Positions 12,786 to 23,300 of a stretch of DNA of 64,000 nucleotides are shown piece after piece. The stretch is taken from the NCBI GenBank assembly GCA_017562135.1, contig QEYB01000999.1, positions 558,001 through 622,000 on the forward strand, written 5' to 3'. The translations under genes and the position numbers were made by a program. Below the pieces are notes generated by a model. It was given only the letters and a program-made list of their open reading frames with translations, did not search any database and had not been told where the DNA came from. Origin of the DNA: Dipylidium caninum. Its lineage: Eukaryota > Platyhelminthes > Cestoda > Cyclophyllidea > Dipylidiidae. Within the stretch, counting starts at the first letter, position 1; every line of letters starts with the position of its first letter.

Positions 12786-13301
12786 GCAGCGGTGCAGAAG
12801 GGTGAGCACTTCACCTGCCGGACAGGGGGCCAAAGGCAGTCCTTCAGCAGAATATTAAAGAAATGTAGGCTTTCTCAGCGGAAACAATGGCACAGCCGCC
12901 TTCAACCACCTCCTCCGTTTGCCATTGTCTTGGAAAAATGCCATCCCAAACTTCCCTCGATCGAAGGGGAGTAAAATTTTTCCTTCACTGAAAGGAGACT
13001 GCCCCCGGACGAGTCCCCCTGGGGACTCTTCCCCATCTACAAGGTGAAATGCCTAACGACGCATGGAGCGAAGCCGCCCCGACAATGTGAAGGCAAAAGG
13101 AGAACAGGAGATGGAAAGTAAGATTCTCGCAGAAGAACTGTGGTCTGCCATGTTTTGACGCATTGGTGGGGCGCAGAACGAGGTGGGGAGGCCTTGGGTT
13201 GCGGGGGAGAGGAGGGGGACGAGACGGCGTGGTGGGGGTGAAGCGACGATGTAGAAAATAGTCTTTCCTATGTACAAATAAGCACGCTGGATTGGGGGAG
13301 C

Positions 13302-15143
13302 TCACACGACTACCGGGGACTCCAGCGCCTCGGCTGACTTCTTAGTGTTATTTGTGCCATCACCCTTGTCGAGAAGCGCCTTCTCCAAGTGATTCTCCTC
13401 CACCGACTGACGTATTGAAGTCTCACTGGTGTCGGGATGAGCGATCGCAGCACTCTTCGTCTCCGCGCCTCGTTTGGTCCACGCCAGGTAGATGTACTCC
13501 ACGAGTTCCATGAACACGGCTAGCGTGAGTCCGATGTAGAGGGAGCAGAGACCGCCAATTCGACTGAACAGGGCATTCACGGTGAGCACCAAGTTCTCCT
13601 CCTTAATTATCGTGTCATTGGACTTTCGTTTCACCACGAGGTAGGTGTACCGTTCGTCGAAAACAATGGAGTTATTGGAACCGTCCACATCGCCGAGATG
13701 CGATGTTTTGAGAAAGTGTTCAATTAGTCGCGCCTCCGCCGACTTAAGGCTTCCATTGACTATGGCGTCGAAGAGACTGGATGTCTTCTGACTCCAGTAG
13801 AGTTGCCACCCCGTAGGCCGCCATTTCGTCACCGAGACTTGGCTCTCGTAGTCCGTGGAGACGCAACGTCGAAGGCAAATCCCCCGATCCTCGAGGACTT
13901 TTCTGTAGGCAGCCGCATTCCTCACGACCCCCTCCGCGCATCTCTCGCGCCGATCTATCACCTTCTTGTCCATTAGGCCCATCAAACGTTGGATCATGTC
14001 GCCGCAGTAGGGCAGACTCTCATTGGGCAAGTAAATCCTGGGATAGTAGGCGAAGAGGCAACCACACTTGCTCACAATTTGTTTTTGTAGGTGGCTGTTG
14101 AGGCATAACTCAAATTCATAGACGAATCTTCGGTCCAAGTCAGTAAAAGTCTGCTTGGGGTAGTGGAAACATGGTTTCGTGGGCCGATTATTGTGAATAT
14201 TCTGAATGGTCTGGAATGTCAACTCATTCATTCGACCGGGTGCCACCTGAAAGCTGTGCCTATCCAAATTTGCCATTTGGCCGGGTTCGTGGATCGACAC
14301 ACGCAGTCCGTAGGCCTGCTCGAAGAGATCAAAGAGGAAGGCCTGCCGATCCTCCTTACCGTGGTTTTCGTCTGGTCCCAGCCACAGGACCAGGCCCAAC
14401 TCCTTGATATGCTGGGAGTAGTCCTTCACAACCTCAACGGTAAAGCAGTTGAAGAACTTCGGGTCCGACTGCCTTCTAACAAGGAGTGCAGAGTCTTCGC
14501 AGCCGGGTCCCGTAACAGCCCATCTATTCCCGTAGCGGAAGAGGCAGAGGGATATGAGGTCCTTGGGACTGTGGCCGAGTTCCAAGTGTGATGGCCAGGG
14601 GAGGCTTTGGTAGTAGAGAGGAAGGGTGTCGTAGACAATGCCCTGTCGTAAAGATTCTTGCAGAAGATTGCGGTCAAGCAGCCGAACATTCTCCTTGTCA
14701 TTCTCCGGAATCTCCATCGACTGAGCCAAGAGTTCGGCGGCGCGGTTACGGAGTAACTGATTAAACCGGGTAGGTGAAATGACAGAACGATTGCGCCACA
14801 GTTGGTAGGCACGGGCTGAGAATGGCTGATGGTTACAGAAAGTGACACCAGGAAAGTCCATTGGCGCGTCCATGTTGTTGTAGGTTTGAATATTAACCGC
14901 GTACTCCATGTACTCTTTCACCAATTTCATAATGGAGACGCTGAGGAAGATGGCAGTAAAACAAAGGTAGGCAGCCCACATGCAACGTATTATGCGATTC
15001 TCTGAGCGTACAATACGATTACACCCACGAATTGAAGTGGACTCTAGAAATAGTCGACAATTCGCCTTGGCCAATTCCATCCATCGCCTGTCATTATTCT
15101 CACCTTCATTCCGTGTCTTCACATTCGACTGAATCTTTGCCAT
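13302..15143 (-). CDS. DEG/ENaC (amiloride-sensitive type) cation channel subunit, single exon
   Basis: A 613-residue frame with the full DEG/ENaC plan. A cytoplasmic N-terminus leads to TM1 at about residues 52-75, followed at once by the family motif FPGVTFCN (97-104). A large extracellular domain has a Cys cluster including SKCGCLFAYYP. TM2 is at about 530-555 and contains SLYIGLTLAVFMELVEYIY, followed by a 58-residue cytoplasmic tail. Family members form trimeric Na+ channels gated by peptides, protons or force; flatworm and mollusc relatives include FMRFamide-gated channels. The usual HG gating motif before TM1 reads R39-G40 (STSIRGC), and the G-x-S filter reads G538-L539-T540. An in-frame TAG lies two codons before the ATG, within CCCTAG, a possible acceptor for a 5' UTR exon or trans-splicing. 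Family assignment is firm; ligand and subtype cannot be read from sequence. Confidence 0.93.
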   Translation of the reverse strand: MAKIQSNVKTRNEGENNDRRWMELAKANCRLFLESTSIRGCNRIVRSENRIIRCMWAAYLCFTAIFLSVSIMKLVKEYMEYAVNIQTYNNMDAPMDFPGVTFCNHQPFSARAYQLWRNRSVISPTRFNQLLRNRAAELLAQSMEIPENDKENVRLLDRNLLQESLRQGIVYDTLPLYYQSLPWPSHLELGHSPKDLISLCLFRYGNRWAVTGPGCEDSALLVRRQSDPKFFNCFTVEVVKDYSQHIKELGLVLWLGPDENHGKEDRQAFLFDLFEQAYGLRVSIHEPGQMANLDRHSFQVAPGRMNELTFQTIQNIHNNRPTKPCFHYPKQTFTDLDRRFVYEFELCLNSHLQKQIVSKCGCLFAYYPRIYLPNESLPYCGDMIQRLMGLMDKKVIDRRERCAEGVVRNAAAYRKVLEDRGICLRRCVSTDYESQVSVTKWRPTGWQLYWSQKTSSLFDAIVNGSLKSAEARLIEHFLKTSHLGDVDGSNNSIVFDERYTYLVVKRKSNDTIIKEENLVLTVNALFSRIGGLCSLYIGLTLAVFMELVEYIYLAWTKRGAETKSAAIAHPDTSETSIRQSVEENHLEKALLDKGDGTNNTKKSAEALESPVVV

Positions 15144-18100
15144 ACTCTAGGGAAATGAACATACCTACCCTAGTTGTGATATTGTATCGACAGGGCATCA
15201 AAATACGGCTGAACAAGGAGCTCAAATCATGGATGAAAATGTCAAAGAAGCTAAAGATTACTCGAATCTATTCATTTCCTGAACTACACCGGGTGCCTAG
15301 ACAGCCCTCCTCGTCTCGAGACTGGTTGGAATTATTGTTTGTGTGGAAAACAAAAGGCTAGGTTTTGTAGTTACTAAATGCTTACAAAATTTGGTGTATT
15401 GACGGTTAACTGTTTAGGATTAAATCGTTTCATACCATATTTAATGTTTTGACGAAGTGGACTAATTGAGCAATTCGCGGAAGTTGAGGTAACTTTCACC
15501 ATGTTTGTGGATGATACACCGAATAAAAGGACCTGCGTTAACATGACTTCTTTAGATGTTCGCACAACAAAGATTGTCGTCTGAGATAATGCATTCATAT
15601 AACTTGAGTGGAGGGCGCTCTTAGCACTATCTACATTTACACCACAAGCATAATAAGAAATGTCATACCAGCGAATCCTAACTCTGTACAACTATGCGAA
15701 AACTGCGATAGCATATTGTGGCATTTTACACGTGAATCTCCTATCCAATGTCGAAATTTCAGGGCAAATGTAATATCTTAGTAAGTTGATGTTGCGCACA
15801 AATTAATTGCTTCTACCCGCGGCGACACTTAAAGTTTGCTCTCTAAGAACGAGAGCAACACTCTACATCCTTTTGTAGGCTTATTTATAAAGCTCGGAGA
15901 TCTACTGTTCGGAAGGCTTATAAACAGCGAAAGCAGGTGGTCACATCTGAGGAACAGTAGCAATGAAGAAGATATAAGGTAATTTGGGTTGTAATTGTCA
16001 GAGTACAGCCGCCAGTTAAAGGATGAGGACTTGTCACTGTGAAGGTGATAGTTGTTTAGGGTGATAATAACCGAAGTGGGGTTAGATGACAATGGACTTA
16101 GTCAAATCCCAAGTGGCCCCTAGCAGACTTTCAAACTATGTCAATGTTGTGGTTTAATGGCCTGAAAGTACACTTTTAGCATATTAAAATTAACAATGAA
16201 ATCCAATCAATGGCTAAATTACCCTTTTTTGTTACTTTGCATATAAATGAGGCAATAAAGTAATAATTTATACAATGCATTTTCTTTACCATTTATTGGA
16301 GGAAGAGCAGGAGAAATCCACATTCTACATATTATTCACTCGTATTGCTTAACTGATAAACATATCTCTAATTACTCTTGGTTGAGAAACGATGCAAGTT
16401 AGGGAGGGCCAAACACTCCCAGGAGTGTGAGAAAATCAACCGTCTCTGTCCGAAAGTGATGCATGAATTGTCAACGCATGTCATTGAAATCAATCTATTA
16501 ATTAAATAAATGGGTAGCAATGTATGGGGATCAATATGAGATTAACGGTTTTTGGCAAAGCCTGAAAAGAGTTTGTCTTTCTGTTACACACGTGAAATTA
16601 AACGGTAACCCTGTAACCTAGTGCATGCACTAAATGGGAAATCGCAAATGTCAGCAAAGAAACTTCACCCTTGCCATATTCCGACATTATCTTTTCAGGT
16701 GGAAAAGGTAGGACTGTAGATGTCCCCTTCTACACCATTCTACTGCCTTCTACCTTTCTCATAGAAAAGAAAGATCGCAGCAATGTAGTGGGATAAAATG
16801 AAATATTTCAATAAAGTATGGTTTTTTCCTTTTTTCAAAAAAGCCCAGCAGTTGTCCCAGTGTCAAAGTAACACCTCTGCGCTCGCATGATCTCGTATTT
16901 CACGGAGCTTGTGGGGACTACGAGAACGTCTTCAGGTGAATGGAATTGCACAATTAGACGGACTTACTCGCACCAAATGTGACGGTATCCAGCCTTTTAG
17001 CAGTAATCACCTCACATCTATCTAATACGCAAACACACTGCATCCAGGGAGTCGTCCGAAAGTACAGATGGCTCATATTGGGCTGGGCCTAGTTTTCCGA
17101 GTAAAAATCTACTTGGCTAGGACTTGCTACTTTGCGAGGAGTTTACCTTGCTCCTGCGTTTCACCACATGTTATCTAGATTCCTATACCCACTAGTACAC
17201 CAAATCCCAAAGTTGGAGACATATACACTCACCGCATTTCTTAAGTCTTAACATTAAGCTTGGTTGTGGCAGTCGCTTTATATAACATCAAAAGCAAAGG
17301 AAATAAACAAAGCAAAGGAAGCTGGAGGCTTTTTTGGACATCGGGTGTCAAGAGTCGCCGCGAAGAGAAAGAAGAGAAGGTGGATATAATTAAGATTGGA
17401 GGTGATATAATTTTAGGAAGTGACAAAACTTACAAGAGTTGGATATATTAATTAGCGAAGAAAAACATGAGACACTTCTTACCGCCTTGCCAAGTGGAAG
17501 GGAATTAATTTAGAGGTTCAAAGGATTGCACCTCAATTTAGACTAATTTATCTACTCTGCGGCATGCAAGCAATATCCCACCATCATTTACTACACATAA
17601 ACTTTGTTCAAACATACTCAGACCTTCCAATTCGCAGCGTAGTCTAACTCATACTTGAAAGAACCTATGGATACGTTGTCGTGTGATAAATGTCGGTATG
17701 AAATTCATTGTATGAATTAAGGCGATTTTATAGGAGGAAAGGTGAGGGGAGTGAAACCCTACGCGATCTTAGGACCCGCGCATGCTTATTTTCCGTTAGC
17801 AGTGAGGCCGATAAGAGGAAAAAGCTGGCGCTTGATTATAGCGATAGTTCGTTGTGCAAGCTTTTGGTTTAAACTGGTGAGGTTTTGATTTAATCTACCC
17901 AATTTAAGGAAACGAAGTCTTAGGTGAAATCTGGCAGAGGTAAGTGGGGATGATTTTTGGTACAGAATAAACTTAATAGGATAAAACATGAAATAACCAA
18001 TATTAACACCAACAGTGGCAAGGAAATAATTTTTATAAATAATTGTCAGAGACTGATAAAAGATGCTCATTATAAATATAATACTCAAAGTTTTACGCTG

Positions 18101-20357
18101 CTTACTTTTGTTAGAATCCTTGTATCTCTATCAATCCCTCCATTTCCACCTCATCTTCCGCGTTTTAAATATAAATTCAACCAATCAACGAAGGAATAGT
18201 TGTTACTGCAATTTCATTGGTCCACTTCCCCATCCGGCCAAAAAATCCCTATTTACGAGTCCCGAATGTCCTCACCACACAATATGATCTATTTAAAGTT
18301 TTGGCTTTTACCCAACTGCTCAGCTAACGGTTTTAGAAAATGAAGTAAGTACTTTTAACTGGTTACCAGGTCATAAACCACGTAATCCCAGGTATTCGCC
18401 CCCTCTTTCATCAATCTCCTCATTGTCTGCCAGACATTCTAAATACTTTCCCAGTCTCAGAATTTTTCTTCTTCAAACGCAGCCTACACTGTAGGAGGAT
18501 AGAACCTACTAAAAATTCAACTTTCTTCTAACACCTGCAAAAAGCATAGCGTGTAATTTGTAAAAGATTTGGGCAAATGCCAAAAAATCTGGGAAACTTA
18601 GGCGAGAAGGTCAAGGGTAGGTGATGATGAGGGCTAAATGCCATACCAATCAAAATACGCCTTCACGCCGAGATTCTTCATTATGAAAACGAAATTATCG
18701 GTTGTGTTTGTAGACAACGTCGAAGGTAGATGGGCCGTCTCCATACGACTCACCAGAAGTCATGACAGTAACTGTTCGAGATCGTCCAATGGTAAGACAT
18801 AATTAGATGTTCCAAAGCAGACAATATATTAAGTAAACTAGTCGACCACTTTGGTCAGTTAATTCATCATTTTTTATTCTATCGGACGTGAAGAGATCTT
18901 CAACAATCTTGATTTGGAGAACAGACGAAGTAACCGTATCCTGTATCTATTAAAGTATACTCGCGTTGCTTTTCAAAGTGATGAAATAATCAAGGACGTA
19001 GAAATTCGTGTGGAAATGCAAAATGTACATTAGGCCGCGAAATGCTAAAGGGAAATTATGAGTAAACGGGAATAAAATACTTTGCTACATTAACTTTGTA
19101 TTCTGTCCAACTAATGAGTAATAATTTCAACTTCTGGTGGTCATACATAAGACTCGTCATTCTTGCTAAGATTTACGACTTTTCATAAAATGGACAAATA
19201 ACAAAGTGCGAGGGGGATGAGAAGAACACAAAATCGTTAACATGTAAGGGCAAGACGTAGGCACTAAATTAAATTTTTGAGTTTTTACTTCGCGGTCACA
19301 TGTGAAATTATAGGGAAAAGGTAGGGAGTGACTTTACATAAATAGAAGTATCTATCATCACTTCATATAGGAAAGGTGGTTTCAAACGAAAGAAAATGGC
19401 AATTAAGCTCGTTGCCGAATTGTTTTGAGGTGTTCGTTCTGCGCAAAATGCCTAGTATATGTGATTTTTTCTATCATCTCTCTATAAATAGGCAAAGATT
19501 ACGTTAGCTAAAAAACTTGTGACCTTGCGGAGGCAATTTTGGCGGTTCTGAAGATTGATGAGAAATTGGGTTGGCCCTCTACTTACTCATTTATAAATAA
19601 AAGGCCACACTTCATGGATTGTTTTATGATCCCAAAAATATGAGAATAAGATTAATTCACAAAACAGGATAGCAAACTGCAATTATTTAAAGGCTAAGTA
19701 AATAGTGATGAAGCGTAAAAAATTCGCTGTATCATATGGGGAAGAGGAAAAAAAAAGAGATGGAAGCCGGGGCACTTGCACATAAATTCATTTAAATGAA
19801 CGATGCTTTACCTGCATATCCATTAACCAAAATAGCGTAATGACAGTGTGACATTAAAATCGAGGCCAATAGCAAATTTTACGAAGGATTACAATGCGAG
19901 CAAAAGGAAAAGTTTTTCACGACACCTGCACGTTTCAGAAACTAAGGTACAACTTTTCAAAGGATTATATTTACAATCCTTTATGGTCAGTCTATATAAG
20001 TTATCTAATCGTTTAAATTTTTGTTTCATTCGTTGAAGGACAAATTATAACACGCGCGTACGCCCCGCGCAACCTAAATCAGTGATGGGCGTGTAGAAAA
20101 CGACAAATAGATAGACTTACCTAAATGCAGATAAAGCCATTTTAAAAATAATTAACGCAGCACCAATACTTTTGATAATGCATCCAATATTGAAATTGAA
20201 ATAACATTTGAATTCTACATGCTTTCCTGCAAAACATTGAAAATTTTTAATTCCATTTGATTGATTATGCCATTCGCGTAACACTGACACGTCAGATTAT
20301 TGCATTCGTGATATTAACGTCAACGTATTGTATATCGCTAGTTAGACCGTCTTAGGA
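15144..20357. other. AT-rich intergenic region
   Basis: About 5.2 kb between the DEG/ENaC gene and the enolase-like gene, clearly more AT-rich than the first 13 kb. Apart from the possible LINE relic at 15374-15691, only short frames, A/T runs and no family motifs are seen. Promoters of both flanking, divergently transcribed genes should lie here, but no TATA box or initiator could be assigned. Confidence 0.6.
15374..15691 (-). pseudogene. Possible relic of a non-LTR retrotransposon endonuclease
   Basis: A 105-codon frame whose start (RWYDISYYACGVNVDSAKSA, followed by LHSSYMNAL) resembles the segment of LINE apurinic-type endonucleases with ISYYAP..D..K..FY..L. A later LLFGVSSTNM resembles the FLxSTNF segment further along such endonucleases. 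The metal-binding GDFNA motif expected between them is absent, so an internal deletion or decay would be needed. The resemblance is judged by eye only; it may be chance. Confidence 0.3.
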
Positions 20358-23300
20358 ATGGAGGAATCAAACGCCAATTCAATAAGCGATGTTGAACACG
20401 AAAGACAACAATTTGAAGCCTTAATCTTTTGCCGCAAGACTAAAATCTTGCAAATTTTAGAAGAGGCGATCAATCAACTGGTAGAGGAGAAGCCTGGAGA
20501 TGCCCCGGGATTCTTAGTACTTCCTCGTGCTAAATTGTTAAATATAGGTTTGCAAGTTAGATTCATATTCGGCTTCACCCCTCATCACGAATATATCCGC
20601 GAAATGGTGTGAACTTTCACATCTGCTTTACCTTTCCATTGAAGTTATCAGACGAAACTCCTCCATGGTACGCTGCGCTTATTCAAATTATCTTCTTAGT
20701 GCATGGGTAATTATGTCTCAAACATCAATAAATATGACACAAATTGGGCTGAGACCCATCTCCGCAATATATCATCTTTTCTTCAAACTTGCAAATTGAA
20801 ACCGCGGTACCAGATTCTTCTCGACAGGTTTATACGGTTAGAATTATTGTCCCTAAGTTCCAACTCTATGCAGTGAACAGTACAAGATGGCTATAGACAG
20901 AAACGAGGAAGATCAATTCGATATCTCGGAAATGGCATCATTACCGTCTAAATGTAGTAAACAGACTCTTGGGTAAATGTCCTCGTACTCGAATTTCTAA
21001 GTAAACAAACAATTCTAAACTCGATCTTCATTGCAGTACTGCGCGAAGTAAAAAGGATCGTCTCCTTCCTAGTACAGTCGTGGAAAAAGCTTCCTCCTCG
21101 GCCAATCTCTTCTCGTCCATCTCTTTTGCTTTCAACTTTGCCTTGGTGGAGGCTGCGCTGCACCTATCTGAACGGTACAGTCTCGGGAAACACCTGACCG
21201 TTCTTCTCGCCCTCGTGAGTGAGGTACCCCTCTAGAGACAAGATTCGCCAAATGCGCATGCCAGTCGTGTCATCGTTTAAAAACTAACTACAATTGTAGG
21301 TGAAGAATGAGGTTTTCTGTGGGGATGATAGGCCTAGGCCTAACACTTCTGGGCTACCACCTAGAGGTATTCCTCACTTGGTTGTATTCTCGCGGAATCA
21401 GAACACAGGCAAGTGTATTGGAGAAATCGGAATTTTTCCCAAGCGTCAAGCTGAATCCTATGAAGTGAGTGACGTGATAAAGCTTACCGCTTTCGTCTTC
21501 TCACCTCTACTAAATTCAAACACATCCGCTATTGCCAATATGGGGTTTATTTTCTTCACTTCTAATGTGACAATCCTTCATTAAGTAGATTGTCGCCCCA
21601 AAAATCTATCATTCATGTCCTACTAAATCTATAATTGTAGCGTGGTGGTATTCGAGAATAACCAGAAGCTGTGTTTTGGGGTAAATCTGCTTATTTCTAC
21701 GTCGTGAAAGGAAAGTGTGCTGTTTTATGCGTATTCATCTGGCTGCACGAAGTACATGTGGCCCGCACCCGTCCACTCCAAGGCGGAGGGGATGCGGAGA
21801 AATGCGGGTGGGATAAGCTACCGTTGAACCCTCAAAAATACCTGAAATTTGAAGGAGGTGTGAGTCTGTTAAAACCTCTTCGCCTGGTATTACCACTGCT
21901 GCGTGTTGCGACACTTCCAAATACTTCGGAGTGGAGAGCATTCACATTTCCATATGAAACGAGGACTGTATGAGTATGTTTGTGTTTGTACTCATGCCGT
22001 CATAAAAACCCACCACAACCCGAACACACCCTATGTTAGCCCTACCCCAGAGTGCGCTTGCGTTTGTTTGTGTATGTTTGTATAAATGTGCTCAATGTTT
22101 ACCATTGGGAAGGTTAAATGCCACATTTTCAGTAACCACCTTTGATATTCTCTTTTAACGTAAGAATATATACAATTTAAAAAAAAACTACTGCGAAATA
22201 CTGACAAGTAACGCATATTTGCATGTTGCGGTGGATAAAACCCATCAAAATTGATATTGGGGCCTATTCTGTGGGGTGAATTGTGGCCCACCGTTAGTAA
22301 GTGACATGTATTCTTCTCCTTTAACATCTTCTCACAAAATAACTGGTCACAAAAAAGCAACGTTGATGAAAAGTTCACTTACAACTGAGCCCTTATGACA
22401 GTGCCCGCACTTCCTCTTTTAGCAGGACATGAGGCTTTGCGGTGTCCACTGAAATCTCCTCATTCATCGGTGAGAAAGCATGTGCCTCTGCCTGCCGTGT
22501 TTCAGTACACATTGAAATCTACGCCTTTATGGTTTTTGCCCACAATTATATCCTGGTAAAGTACTAATACAGGGAGGCGGATGATTAAATCATCCCTAAA
22601 CGCAGAGTTATTAGGCGGCCTACTGGTTAGCCTGACCACATAACTTACTTCTGTTAACTATATTGCAGACTTGTACGATCTTTCGCAGGAAAATTGTGAG
22701 GAAATTTGAATCACGCTGTATATTCCCGTTAGACAGAGAAGATTTTTACTTGGTCAAATGAGTTTAGTAGAAAACCTTAAGTTTGCCTTGTTTATGGAAG
22801 TAGATTAATGGTTATTCGGTTAGAGGGGAAAGAATAATGGCCTACTGCGCTGTAATAAAATCAGTCAAGGCTATTAAATTGAAGGTCGTTCGGGTGTCCG
22901 CAGTTTGGGGAAACATTTTAAACAATTTTTATGCGTGATAACACATTCCTCGCACTGGTTGCTGGGATCAGACTCTCTGTGCGATACCTCCTTTATCACT
23001 GGGATTTTAAATAACTTGAGCGCTTAATTTCGAAGTACTAAAATAATCCTTCCCTATGAGTGCATTGCAGCTATGAAAATTATTATTTCTCACTGCATGC
23101 GTCCTTGTCCAAAGAGAGCGAAGACGTAGGCGGCCAGCGCGGACGAATAGACTACGTGTGATCAGGTGCTTGGAAGAGAAATAGGAATTTCTTAATGTTT
23201 ATCTATCCCCTTTATTTTACGCGCAGTATGTGGCGTTCAGTAAAACAGTCTGGACATTCTTAGTACATATGGCTTAGTTAATTAACTGAACGAATGAACA

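Noticed and set aside
14163..14591. 142-codon + strand frame inside the DEG/ENaC gene
   Set aside because: Shadow of the channel coding sequence on the opposite strand.
21671..21973. 100-codon frame inside the enolase-like intron
   Set aside because: No family features, lies between well-phased exons, and is bounded by intronic sequence.
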